Assembly: GCA_013815325.1 (NCBI GenBank)
Contig: JACDGM010000040.1
Location: forward strand, 1 to 39,493
From: Chthoniobacterales bacterium
Lineage (GTDB): Bacteria > Verrucomicrobiota > Verrucomicrobiia > Chthoniobacterales > UBA10450
DNA: 39,493 bases
Direction of reading: 5' to 3'
Shown: piece after piece, positions 23,875 to 32,368 of the stretch
Numbering within the stretch: the stretch's first letter is position 1
How the letters are laid out: every line of letters begins with the position of its first letter
The notes under the pieces: generated by a model
Told to the model about the DNA's origin: nothing
Databases searched by the model: none
Seen by the model: only the letters and a program-made list of their open reading frames with translations
Translations under genes and position numbers: made by a program

Positions 23875-24088
23875 GTTCGCGCTCCTCTAACCATGTTCTG
23901 TGCCGGAGGATTTTTTTGTGCGTGCGTTGGCAATTCGTGAGAGCGTCTACTACCGTTCATTCGGCTGGAAACAAGCGGCTTATCGATACGAAATTTCTTT
24001 TGAAATTTCTTTCCTTCCTTATTCGAAGGCTGTTTCGCCCCGGCCGCATTTCTACACCAAGTGGACTAGCTTCGCTACAAGGCGTTGC
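23875..24088 (-). other. Intergenic region upstream of the peptide genes
   Basis: 214 bases, AT-richer than the surroundings, with A/T runs (AAATTTCTTTTGAAATTTC near 23990-24008 is a partly symmetric AT-rich block). It probably contains the promoter of the peptide pair. I looked for a sigma-54 GG-N10-GC pair because of the neighbouring regulator and found none of good quality. Confidence 0.4.
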
Positions 24089-25087
24089 TCACTTTTGATC
24101 CATCTTGCGCAGATGGCGCGCCAGTGTCGCACGAGAGATGCCCAGGATGCGCGCCGTCCGCCGTTGGTTCCGCCCATTTTGGTTGTAGACCGAGCTGACG
24201 TGCCGCGCGAGAGCGCGGGAGAGGGAAAGACCATCGTTATGCGTGGTGCTTCCGTTTTCGTTAGGCGCGAGAGTCGGCGCGGCCGCTTCCTGCGGGCCGC
24301 TCGCTTGCAAATCGGGAGGGAAGACGACGTGCTCAGGAAGGATGACTTTGCCGTCGCAGAAGAGAGTCATGGTGCGGACAGTATGATTCAGCTCGCGGAG
24401 ATTTCCCGGCCAAGCGTAGGCGAGGAGTTTTTCCATCGCCGCAGGATGGATCGCGGTGATCTTTTTCCCTTCACTCATGGCCGATGCTTTCAGCTCGGCG
24501 GCGATGAGCGCGGGGAGTTCCTCGGCGCGATCGCGCAAGGGCGGGATGAGGAGGGTAAGACCGTTTAGCCGATGATAAAGATCTTCGCGGAAATTGCCCT
24601 GCCGCACCCGCTCGAGAAGCGACGAATTGGTTGCGCAGATGATGCGCACGTCGCAGGTCAACATTTGCTCCGACCCGAGTCGCTCGAATTCGCCATACTC
24701 GAGCACGCGCAAAATCTTCACCTGCGCCAACGGGCTCATGTCGGCGATCTCGTCGAGGAATAGTGTGCCCCGGCTGGCCAGCTCGAATTTTCCTTTGACG
24801 GTGGACTGCGCGCCGGTGAATGCTCCGCGCTCATGGCCGAAGAGCTGGCTTTCGATCAGCGTGTCGCTCATGGCCGAGGCGTTAAAGGCGACGAAGGCGC
24901 ACTCGGCGCGGGCAGAGGAATTGTGGATCGCGTGAGCGAGGAGCGTTTTCCCCGTGCCGGTCTCGCCTAACAACACCACCGGGACATCGGAAGTCGCGGC
25001 CAAGCGCGCGAGTCGCAGACAGCGCGCCATCGCAGGGTTGGAAGTCGCGATTTCTTCGACCTTCAGCTTCGAAAGCGGCCGGAGCAT
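24089..25087 (-). CDS. Sigma-54-dependent transcriptional activator without sensor domain
   Basis: A 332-residue regulator consisting of a sigma-54-interaction AAA+ domain and a C-terminal Fis-type helix-turn-helix. Walker A is GETGTGKT (41-48), the sigma-54 contact loop GAFTGA is intact (88-93), Walker B is GTLFLDEI (107-114), and the DNA-binding helix region is RRTARILGISRATLARHL (near 307-325). There is no receiver, PAS or GAF domain, so activity may be controlled by amount or by another protein. It is encoded 7 bases after the HlyD gene and upstream of the two peptide genes, so it probably controls this unit. Its target sites are not known. A motif copy (24259) encodes Pro-Asn-Glu. Confidence 0.9.
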   Translation of the reverse strand: MLRPLSKLKVEEIATSNPAMARCLRLARLAATSDVPVVLLGETGTGKTLLAHAIHNSSARAECAFVAFNASAMSDTLIESQLFGHERGAFTGAQSTVKGKFELASRGTLFLDEIADMSPLAQVKILRVLEYGEFERLGSEQMLTCDVRIICATNSSLLERVRQGNFREDLYHRLNGLTLLIPPLRDRAEELPALIAAELKASAMSEGKKITAIHPAAMEKLLAYAWPGNLRELNHTVRTMTLFCDGKVILPEHVVFPPDLQASGPQEAAAPTLAPNENGSTTHNDGLSLSRALARHVSSVYNQNGRNQRRTARILGISRATLARHLRKMDQK

Positions 25088-25094
25088 GACGCAA

Positions 25095-26279
25095 TTAATC
25101 GCGCACGTTCTCGCGCAGTTGGCGGATCGGCTCGAAAGCGTATTCCATGATCGTGCGCTGGCCGACGACGATCCGCGCCTCGCCTGTCATGCCAACGCGC
25201 AGCGCGAGCGGGCGCCGGCGTCCGGTTTTGTTTGCGGCCTCGAGCGAGGTCAGCGCGACGAAGTGCGGGCCGTCCGTCGATGTGACTACCGCCGGGCTGA
25301 TCCAATCGAGTTTTGCATTCACCACGCCGTAGCGCTGGTAAGGAAAAGCGTCGAAGAAGAGGCGCACGGTCTGCCCGCTCGCGAGCTTTGGCAGTCCCGA
25401 TTCAGGTAAAGTCAAACGCGCCCGCAGTTTGGTGTCGGTCGCGGAAAGCTGGCAGAGCTCCTGGCCATTCTGCACGACGCTGCCGGCGTTGCGCTGCGCG
25501 AGCGAAATGACGACGCCAGCATAGGGAGCACGGATGGCGAGCAGGTTCAGCTTTGAATTCTCGAGATCGCCTTGCAGTGCGTTCAACCGCATCTTCAGTT
25601 TCTCGGTCTCGGAAACGCTCTCATCGTGCACGCGGGCGTGCTCATTCTTAAGTTGCGCCAGCTCGAGATTGACCTGCTGCAAGGTGCGTTGCGCGACGCT
25701 AAAGTCCTTTTCCGATTCGGCCGCTTCGAGTTGATAGCGCAGCACTTCAACTTGGGAAATGCCGCCGGATTTGGTGAGCGTCTGCATCCGCGCCACGAGA
25801 TCGCGACTGGTGGCTGCGTGTTTTTCTCGAAAGCTGACTTCACTTTGCGCCTGCGCGATTTCCGCGGTCTTGATTTCGAGCTGCGAAGCGTAGGCCGCAT
25901 CCGCTTTCGCCAGCCCCTCCTCGTGGGTGTGCAGGTCTTCGTTCAAGGTGCGCTGTTCGGTTCCCCAGCCGCGAATTTCATCCGAGCGGAGCAGAAAGAG
26001 CGGGGCGCCCTTTTCCACCGTCTGCCCTTCCGTCACGCAAACCTTGTTTACGACCGCGAGGCGCGGCGACTGAATCGGATCGGCGCCGGCCGCCGAGACG
26101 AGCACGAAAGGACAACTGACCGTCTCCGGCAGCTTCACCAGGATCGAGGCGAGCAGCGCGACCGCGAACATCAAGATCAGGAGCCAGGCGGTCGAGCGGA
26201 CGAACCAGGGCGGCGGATCCTGCGGCAACATCTCCGACTCGCTCTCCATCGGGTCGCGCTGCATGACGTCGTTAGGCAT
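25095..26279 (-). CDS. HlyD-family periplasmic adaptor of the peptide exporter
   Basis: A 394-residue membrane-fusion protein. A cytoplasmic N-terminus of about 28 residues is followed by one transmembrane helix (AWLLILMFAVALLASILV), a split lipoyl domain (VVNKVCVTEGQTVEKGAPLFLL and LLAIRAPYAGVVISL), a long alpha-helical coiled coil between them (residues of about 110-240) and a beta-barrel. It links the C39/ABC exporter to the outer envelope. It lies in the same direction as the exporter gene, separated by 191 bases with a repeat. The ATG at 26279 is followed directly by a CCTAACG motif read as Pro-Asn-Asp. Confidence 0.9.
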   Translation of the reverse strand: MPNDVMQRDPMESESEMLPQDPPPWFVRSTAWLLILMFAVALLASILVKLPETVSCPFVLVSAAGADPIQSPRLAVVNKVCVTEGQTVEKGAPLFLLRSDEIRGWGTEQRTLNEDLHTHEEGLAKADAAYASQLEIKTAEIAQAQSEVSFREKHAATSRDLVARMQTLTKSGGISQVEVLRYQLEAAESEKDFSVAQRTLQQVNLELAQLKNEHARVHDESVSETEKLKMRLNALQGDLENSKLNLLAIRAPYAGVVISLAQRNAGSVVQNGQELCQLSATDTKLRARLTLPESGLPKLASGQTVRLFFDAFPYQRYGVVNAKLDWISPAVVTSTDGPHFVALTSLEAANKTGRRRPLALRVGMTGEARIVVGQRTIMEYAFEPIRQLRENVRD

Positions 26280-26470
26280 TGTTAGGCGAGAAGTTAGGGG
26301 CAGTTAATCGACAAGACCGAGACCAACGTCCGGGCGCAACAGACTGGACGCGCAGACTCGCCACGGCGTAGCCCGTCCACGGCGGAGGCGGGAGCGCGTC
26401 CCTCCGGAGGGACATGCTTCCGCATGTCCAGTTTCCGGCGCGGCGGTTTCACTTCTTCTGATGCAGTGCA
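26280..26470. repeat. REP-like hairpins between exporter and adaptor genes
   Basis: 191 bases with no ORF. GGACATGC-TTCC-GCATGTCC forms a hairpin at about 26411-26430, flanked by GCGCGTCC and CAGTTTCC. The same modules appear in a different order at 32106-32162, so this is a dispersed composite repeat. It may affect the mRNA between the two genes. Confidence 0.65.
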
Positions 26471-29400
26471 TTAGATTCCGAGCTGCTGGCTGCTGAGATA
26501 AAAATAAAGGCCCCGCTGGGCCATCAACTGGTCGTGATTTCCAACCTCGGCGACCGAGCCTTTTTCGAGGACGACGATCGCGTCTGCCTCGCGAATGGTG
26601 CTGAGGCGGTGCGCGATCACGATCGTCGTCCGCCCTGCGGTAAGACGGCCCAGATTGTCCTGAATGGCGCGCTCCGATTCGGTGTCGAGCGCGCTCGTCG
26701 CCTCGTCGAAAATAAGGACCGGCGGGTTGTTGTAGATGGCCCGTGCGATCGCGACGCGCTGCTTCTGGCCGCCAGAAAGAGAGAGACCGGACTCACCGAT
26801 CTTCGTCTCGTAGCCCATCGGAAGGCGCATGATGAAATCATGCGCGGCAGCCGCTTGTGCGGCGACGAGGACACGATCGAGATCCGGCTCGGAGTCGCCG
26901 AAGGCGATGTTGCGCGCGATCGATTCGTTGAAGATGTGATTCTCCTGCAGGACCATCCCGATGTGTCGCCTAACGTCTCGGTAGTTGAGCGTTTTCAGAT
27001 CGACGTTATCGAACAAAATCGTTCCTTCAGTCGGTTCGAGCAGACCGGCGATGAGCTTGATCAAGGTCGTTTTCCCGCAACCGCTCCGACCGACGAAGGC
27101 GACCATTCGCCCCGGCGCGATATCGAGCGTGATGTTGGAAAGAATGTTAGGCGCTTCCGGGCCGCCGTATTTAAAACTAACGCCGCGGAGCTCGATCCGG
27201 CCTTCCAGGCTGTGCACCGGCGTGAGCCGCGAACGATCGCGGCCTTGCTCCGGTTCCTGCTCGAAAACATCGTTCAACCGGTTCAGCAAAACGGTCGCGA
27301 ACTGCAAATTATCCCACACTCCTAACGTTCGCATGATGCCGCCGTAAGCCATTGCCGTGAGCGAGCTAAAGGCGACGAATCCGCCGATGCTGAGCGCGCC
27401 CGACATCACCTGGTTGGCGCCGACCCAAAGGAAGATCGCGGTCGAGATCAGGCCGATGCTTTGCATCACGCTGTCGTAGGTCATTACGATGAAACTGCTG
27501 CGGAAAAGTTTGCGCGAGACGGAGAGGAACTCGTTCAACATCATGTCGCGAAAGACCGACTCGGCCGCGGCCGCTTTGACCGCCTCGATGCCTTTGATCG
27601 CGTCGATCTGATGCGAGCTGTATTTGCCCTGGCTCTCCTCGACGCCGGCGAAAAGCGGGCGCAGCACTTTCTGCGAGAAAAACATCAGCCCGCCATAGAG
27701 CGGCGTGGTGAGGAGGAACGCGAACATGAGCGATGGGCTGTACATCGCCATCAGGCCAAGCGCGCCAGCCAATTGCACGAGCGCAAGAATGGCGCCGATG
27801 CCGTGCTGCACCGCGAACTGCCGGACCTGGCGTGCGCCATCGAGCCGGCGTTGAATGTCGCCCGTGCGCCGGCTCGTAAAATAAGTCATGGGCAGGGACA
27901 ACATTTGCCGGCTGAGAAAATCGAGAATCGCGGTATCCAGCCTAACGGCCGCGAAGGAGAGCAGATATTCCTGCGCGAGCGACGCGGCCTGGACGAAAAA
28001 GAGCGCCGCGCCCATCCCGAGAAGAATAATTTTGAGGAGGCCGATATTTTTCTCGACGATCACTTTGTCGACCACCATTTCGGTGAAAATCGGGAAGAGC
28101 AGCTCGAGCACCGTGATGGCGATCGCGAGCAGCATGACCTGCCCGAAGATGATTTTGAATTTCGCGAGGAACGGCAGAATCCAGGTGAGGCCGGGCTTGC
28201 TTTCCGGAGCATTCGCGAAGGCCGTCGTGTAATCGAAAAGAGCGGCGTAACCCGACCAGTTTTGCTCGAATTCTTTTCGCGGAATCTTGCGCAGGCCGCG
28301 CGCCGGATCGGCCACTTTTACGTACGCCGGCTGCACATCGTAGAGCACCATCCAGTGGTTCCCTTCCCAGTGAATAATCGCCGGCAGCGGCAGCACCGGG
28401 AGATTGCGCAGCGATACCTTGAGCGCGCGCGCCGCGAGGCCGAGCTCGGTCGCGGCGCGGCAGAGGGCTTTCAAACTCGTCCCGTCTGTTGAGGTATGAC
28501 AAAGCTGACGAATGCGCGCGAGGCTCACTTTTCTGCCGAAGTGACGGCAAATCATCCCGAGGCTCGCGGCCCCGCAATCCATCTCGTCGATTTGCTCGAT
28601 CGCTTCGATTTTGCGGATGCGCTTCTTGCTTTTGCGAAAGAGCCCGCCCTCTTCCGCGAAAGGCGCTTCGGCGTCGTCGCTCCGTTTCACGGCATCGGGA
28701 TCGAGGCCGACTTTGTTGTGCGCCGCGGTTTCGGCCGGGAGCATTTCAGTTGTGAAATCAAGCGGCACGCGCGCTTCTGTTTTCGCCTGGTACTGCGCAA
28801 GACGCTCCTCCATCAACTTCCCAAATTCCGGGTAATGCCGTTTGAGATCGCGGACCGCTTCCGGATCGAGCGCGAGGAGGCGGCAGTCGGTGAAAGCTTC
28901 CACGGTCGCCGCGCGCGGGGAGCCGTTGAGGATCGAGAGCTCGCCGAAGAAATCGCCATCGCGATAAAAGGCGAGGTTGCGCTGCGAGCCGTTGTTCGCG
29001 GTGAAGGCGCGGGCGCGGCCTTTTTCGAGGATGAACATCGCGCCGGGCGCATCGCCTTGCTTGATAATGGCGCCGCCCTTCTCGACCTCGATCGGTTCCA
29101 GCTTCTCAATCAAGCTGCGCAAAGCCGGCACCGGCAGCCGGCCGAAATTACTGAACTGATAAAGAAAACCGTGGAGTGCGCGATGTCGCGCCGTCATTTC
29201 GAGATGCTGTTTCAGCTCGGGATTTTGAGTGGCCAACTCGAGGAAATCGTCGCGGTCGAGGCGCAAAGCTTCGACCCCCGTGCTGCAGCGCACCGTCGCG
29301 CTGCGCGTCCCGCCTTCCGCGAGCGCGGCTTCGCCGAAACTGTCGCCCGGCTTTAAGCTGGCCAGAACAATTTCGGCGCCGTTCTGATCGACCTTGACGA

Positions 29401-29581
29401 CGCGGGCGCGGCCGGAAAGCAGGACGTAAAACGAAGCGGCCGGCTCGCCTTGCCTAACGATGATGTCGCCAAACTCGTGATGCTCTTCCTGGAGAAGCGC
29501 GCGCAGCTTTTCAAAATGCTCCTCCGGCAAAAACTGGAAGAGCGAGGAGCGCCGGAGCAAGCTGTCGTCGGTCGCTTTCAT
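26471..29581 (-). CDS. C39-peptidase ABC exporter with two cyclic-nucleotide-binding domains
   Basis: A 1036-residue inner-membrane protein. Two cyclic-nucleotide-binding-like domains come first (about 10-130 and 145-265), then a C39 peptidase (about 325-455), an ABC exporter membrane domain (about 465-765) and a nucleotide-binding domain (about 795-1030). The peptidase residues are intact: C336 in EMDCGAAS, H409 in GNHWMVLY, D425 in ADPARG. ATPase motifs are GRSGCGKTT (831-839), LSLSGGQKQR and VLIFDEATSALD. C39 exporters cut leaders after Gly-Gly and move the peptide out, and two peptides with such leaders follow in the cluster. The layout recalls cyanobacterial HetC, which has a nucleotide-binding-like N-terminus before a peptidase-ABC part. 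Whether the first domains bind a nucleotide cannot be judged here. Confidence 0.93.
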   Translation of the reverse strand: MKATDDSLLRRSSLFQFLPEEHFEKLRALLQEEHHEFGDIIVRQGEPAASFYVLLSGRARVVKVDQNGAEIVLASLKPGDSFGEAALAEGGTRSATVRCSTGVEALRLDRDDFLELATQNPELKQHLEMTARHRALHGFLYQFSNFGRLPVPALRSLIEKLEPIEVEKGGAIIKQGDAPGAMFILEKGRARAFTANNGSQRNLAFYRDGDFFGELSILNGSPRAATVEAFTDCRLLALDPEAVRDLKRHYPEFGKLMEERLAQYQAKTEARVPLDFTTEMLPAETAAHNKVGLDPDAVKRSDDAEAPFAEEGGLFRKSKKRIRKIEAIEQIDEMDCGAASLGMICRHFGRKVSLARIRQLCHTSTDGTSLKALCRAATELGLAARALKVSLRNLPVLPLPAIIHWEGNHWMVLYDVQPAYVKVADPARGLRKIPRKEFEQNWSGYAALFDYTTAFANAPESKPGLTWILPFLAKFKIIFGQVMLLAIAITVLELLFPIFTEMVVDKVIVEKNIGLLKIILLGMGAALFFVQAASLAQEYLLSFAAVRLDTAILDFLSRQMLSLPMTYFTSRRTGDIQRRLDGARQVRQFAVQHGIGAILALVQLAGALGLMAMYSPSLMFAFLLTTPLYGGLMFFSQKVLRPLFAGVEESQGKYSSHQIDAIKGIEAVKAAAAESVFRDMMLNEFLSVSRKLFRSSFIVMTYDSVMQSIGLISTAIFLWVGANQVMSGALSIGGFVAFSSLTAMAYGGIMRTLGVWDNLQFATVLLNRLNDVFEQEPEQGRDRSRLTPVHSLEGRIELRGVSFKYGGPEAPNILSNITLDIAPGRMVAFVGRSGCGKTTLIKLIAGLLEPTEGTILFDNVDLKTLNYRDVRRHIGMVLQENHIFNESIARNIAFGDSEPDLDRVLVAAQAAAAHDFIMRLPMGYETKIGESGLSLSGGQKQRVAIARAIYNNPPVLIFDEATSALDTESERAIQDNLGRLTAGRTTIVIAHRLSTIREADAIVVLEKGSVAEVGNHDQLMAQRGLYFYLSSQQLGI

Positions 29582-29585
29582 TTTG

Positions 29586-30665
29586 TTAGGGGAGAAGATT
29601 TTTCCATTGAATGTGTTTGGCTGTCAGTTCGCCGAAATGGCGATCGAGGATCCGGTCCTCCGCCCGCGTTTTCACTGTCGGATCATCCACGTTTGGCTCG
29701 GCTTTACCAAGAATCCGGCAAAGATGAAAACCTTCGCCGCGCGTGATCGGCTCGAGCACGGCGCCCGGCGTGACGCTGAGAAATTTCTGCTGCAAATCCT
29801 CCGGCACATCCTCGAGCAAAATCTCCGCGTGGCGGTACGGATAACGCCCTTCGCCGGCGACTTCCTCCATCGCCATTCCATCCTGTCGCACACAGAGCAG
29901 CGCCTCGCGCGCGGCATCGAGCGAGTCGAATTCAATCGTCTCCACCTCGAAAAGCGTGAGCGGCAAACGGAGCGCGGAAATTTCGCGAGAGCGCGCCTCG
30001 CGCGAGAGGAGAGCGCTGGAGTCGCGCAGATAAACCGCTTCCATCGCGATCTGTTCGCGCAGCCATGCATCGTCGCGTCCGAGCCTGCTTAACCAATCGC
30101 CGATCGGCCCCTTTTGCAGTCCACTCCGTTCCAGGAAACGCGCTTCCTCTTCCGCGAGCAGAGAAGGATCGACCCTGTCGCCGCCCTCCGCCTGACGAGC
30201 CGCGACGCGCCAGCTTGAGCGTGCCGCCATTCGATCAAGCTCGCCGCCGAGGATCAACTCGATCGTGAGAAGCGCGCGGAGCGCGACCGGAGCGAACAGG
30301 TAATCGACCACCTCTGGGGCAGCCTCATCCCCGGTCTCGCCCCAATAGCGCCGGACAAACCAGGCGCTGAAATCGCCGAGCGTGAGGCCGCGTTCATCCA
30401 GCCAGCGCTCCGTCTCTTCCGCGGTGATGAGATCGTGCTCGTAACGGAATTGCTCCGCTGCCGTGTCAATCGCCGCGTCATCGATCTCGAGATCGCTCTC
30501 GTTTGCTTTCTTCTCCGCGGCGACGAGCCGCAGCAGATCGCGCCAAATCGGTTCCACCTCGCCGCGAAAATGCGCGGCATCAATCAAATCTCGAACCGAA
30601 GAAGAATCGTCTCCCCTAACGAAGATAATTCTACTCTCGATTGCATCTGTCTCTACGTCGGCCAT
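29586..30665 (-). CDS. PpiC-related protein of the peptide cluster
   Basis: A 359-residue protein with no signal peptide or membrane segment, so probably cytoplasmic. The first two thirds are acidic and helical, resembling the SurA-type N-terminal chaperone region. The C-terminal third looks parvulin-like (MEEVAGEGRYPYRHAEILLEDV, then LSVTPGAVLEPITRGEGFHLCRILGK). PpiC-related proteins with this placement have been classed as putative peptide-maturation proteins, as far as I remember. It begins the operon and its stop is 4 bases before the exporter start, so coupling is likely. A role in keeping the peptides unfolded before export is plausible but unproven. Its 5' motif copy (30615) is read as Val-Arg. 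Confidence 0.75.
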   Translation of the reverse strand: MADVETDAIESRIIFVRGDDSSSVRDLIDAAHFRGEVEPIWRDLLRLVAAEKKANESDLEIDDAAIDTAAEQFRYEHDLITAEETERWLDERGLTLGDFSAWFVRRYWGETGDEAAPEVVDYLFAPVALRALLTIELILGGELDRMAARSSWRVAARQAEGGDRVDPSLLAEEEARFLERSGLQKGPIGDWLSRLGRDDAWLREQIAMEAVYLRDSSALLSREARSREISALRLPLTLFEVETIEFDSLDAAREALLCVRQDGMAMEEVAGEGRYPYRHAEILLEDVPEDLQQKFLSVTPGAVLEPITRGEGFHLCRILGKAEPNVDDPTVKTRAEDRILDRHFGELTAKHIQWKNLLP

Positions 30666-30783
30666 CGATGCCTTCGATTAGTCAACAATGGACGGAAATT
30701 GTCGAGCGAAACCGTTCCCTCTTCCAGAAACCGGGTTTCGCGCCTGCCGCCGCCGTCGCAGTGTGATACAAAGAAGCCGAGCC

Positions 30784-31659
30784 ATGAAGAAGAGATCGAA
30801 CGCCGTATCCGTTCACGCCGGCCAGTTTGAATTCGTCAAGATCAATGCCGGAAAACAGGAGTGGCGCGATATTTATCATTGGGTCCTGGCCCTGAATTGG
30901 CCGCGCTTTGTCGCCTTCATCTCGGGCGTCTATCTCCTCATTAACCTGGTCTTTGCCGCGCTCTACAGCATGGGTGGCAATTGCATCGACGGACTGCCGG
31001 CCGGATCACTCCTGGCGGCATTTTTCTTCAGCGTCGAGACCCTCGCCACGGTTGGCTATGGTCACATGTTCCCGGCTACAGTCTACGGTCACATCCTCGT
31101 CACAATCGAGATCATGGTGGGAATGTTTTGGCTCGCGGTCATTACCGGGCTCATCTTCGTTCGGTTCTCACGGCCGACCGCGCGCATCGAGTTCAGCAAG
31201 ACGATGGTGATCGCGCCATTTAATGGCCGGCCCAGTCTCATGCTGCGGGTGGCAAACCTGCGGCACCACAGCATGGTCGAGGCGGAGTTCCGCATCATGT
31301 TCATGCGTGACGAAGCCATCCTCGAGGATGACCGCTTCCGTCATTTCTACATGCTCAAACTCGAGTTCGATCGGCTGATCAATTTCCCTACCGCCCTCAC
31401 CCTGCGCCACATCATCGACGAGAAGAGCCCGCTCCATGGAGAAACCGCCGAGTCATTGCGCGCGAGTCAGGCGCGCCTCGCCGCTTCCGTTGTTTGCATC
31501 GAGACAGTTATTCCAGCCACCGTCCAAAGTCAGCGGGACTACACCTGGCGCGACATTCATTTCGGCGAACGTTTCGTCGATATCTACCGCCAGACCGACG
31601 ACGGCAGACTCACGGTCGATTACGGCCGTTTGCACGAGACCGAGCCGGTTGCGACCTGA
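30784..31659 (+). CDS. Inward-rectifier (KirBac-type) potassium channel
   Basis: A 291-residue membrane protein with two transmembrane helices around a pore. The selectivity filter TVGYG is at 89-93 (SVETLATVGYGHMFPAT), the outer helix spans about 42-62 and the inner helix about 103-125. The C-terminal cytoplasmic immunoglobulin-like domain reads PFNGRPSLMLRVANLRHH and continues to the end, as in KirBac. It should conduct K+ across the inner membrane and be gated by the cytoplasmic domain. The ATG at 30784 gives the normal N-terminal slide-helix region (EWRDIYHWVLALNW). It is divergent from the PpiC-like gene, with 118 bases between them. Confidence 0.93.
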   Translation: MKKRSNAVSVHAGQFEFVKINAGKQEWRDIYHWVLALNWPRFVAFISGVYLLINLVFAALYSMGGNCIDGLPAGSLLAAFFFSVETLATVGYGHMFPATVYGHILVTIEIMVGMFWLAVITGLIFVRFSRPTARIEFSKTMVIAPFNGRPSLMLRVANLRHHSMVEAEFRIMFMRDEAILEDDRFRHFYMLKLEFDRLINFPTALTLRHIIDEKSPLHGETAESLRASQARLAASVVCIETVIPATVQSQRDYTWRDIHFGERFVDIYRQTDDGRLTVDYGRLHETEPVAT

Positions 31660-31842
31660 GCAGTTCCCGAGTCGTTAGGCCAAGACGAGCGCCGCGCACG
31701 TAAATCACCGGAACTGTTATATCCGCCGCCGCGTGGAGCTAGAAATCGCTTCCTCACGTCCCGCGAGGATGACACCTATTGTCCTTCTATGGAACGTCGC
31801 GCTTGCTTACGGGAACGTTCGACCTAAACGGTGTCTCGGACC
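31660..31842. other. Intergenic region with one motif copy
   Basis: No convincing gene. It contains a TCGTTAGGC copy at 31672-31680 and a CTCACGTCCCGCGAGGATGAC string reminiscent of the palindrome between livH and livM, perhaps a relic of it. Confidence 0.35.
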
Positions 31843-32100
31843 TCAATCAGCGCTTGGGCTGTCGACAACGGAGCTTTTGGAACGGGGGTTTCTACTTCGG
31901 GTTTTCTCGTGTCCTGCGATGCCTACGTAGACTGCCAGTGCTTTCATAATCGTTTTACTCTTGTCCCTGCTCCGTGTTAAGAGCTCGAGCGCCTGAAGGA
32001 ACGGCTCTTCGAGGTCCAAGCCCGAGTCGAGAATCTGGCGCGATTCGCTTGAAGCCGGCGTGCATGAGTCTCGGTAGGTGAAGTCCCAAGAAGCTTTCAT
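31843..32100 (-). CDS. Possible small protein of unknown function
   Basis: An 85-codon frame starting MKASWDFTYRDSCTPAS, with an amphipathic stretch EEPFLQALELLTRSRDKSKT and a basic C-terminus. The composition is protein-like, but no family is recognised and no strong ribosome site is present. It is placed between the K+ channel gene and a REP-like repeat. Confidence 0.3.
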   Translation of the reverse strand: MKASWDFTYRDSCTPASSESRQILDSGLDLEEPFLQALELLTRSRDKSKTIMKALAVYVGIAGHEKTRSRNPRSKSSVVDSPSAD

Positions 32101-32105
32101 CGGGG

Positions 32106-32162
32106 ATGGGACATGCGAAGCATGTCCCTCTGGGCGGACGCGCTTCCGCGCGTCCAGTTTCA
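32106..32162. repeat. REP-like composite hairpin repeat
   Basis: Two adjoining perfect hairpins, GGGACATGC-GAA-GCATGTCCC and GGACGCGC-TTCC-GCGCGTCC, followed by AGTTTC. Both modules recur at 26340-26440. Confidence 0.75.
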
Positions 32163-32166
32163 TCTG

Positions 32167-32358
32167 TTACAGTGCTGCGGCGGCGAAATCAGTTGGCCTA
32201 ACGGGAGGCGCGGCATCGTGCTGCGGAGTGCGCTGGTGTTCTTCCAGATCATTGGGATCCAGGTATTGCGCCGTTGCAGGCTGGGGCCGTGCGAAGGACG
32301 AGCGACCTTGCCACGGTTCTACCCAGCCGCCGGGAGCGCCTCGCGACAATTCGCTCAA
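32167..32358 (-). CDS. Small conserved-looking ORF downstream of nusB
   Basis: A 63-codon frame with TTG start at 32358, 10 bases after the nusB stop. It has a Pro/Gln-rich composition (WVEPWQGRSSFARPQPATAQ, then YLDPNDLEEHQRTPQ) and ends DFAAAAL. The motif at 32197 is read through as Val-Arg without breaking the frame. It could be the last gene of the ribBA-ribH-nusB unit. No family is recognised. Confidence 0.4.
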   Translation of the reverse strand: MSELSRGAPGGWVEPWQGRSSFARPQPATAQYLDPNDLEEHQRTPQHDAAPPVRPTDFAAAAL

Positions 32359-32368
32359 CGAAGCTTCG

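Noticed and set aside
23875..24088. A sigma-54 promoter before the peptide genes
   Set aside because: The nearest candidates have 9-base rather than 10-base spacing between GG and GC and poor flanks.
26534..29356. Long plus-strand frames (263, 343 and 286 codons) opposite the exporter gene
   Set aside because: They are antisense shadows of a GC-rich gene with clear family motifs and have Arg/Glu-rich composition without recognisable domains.
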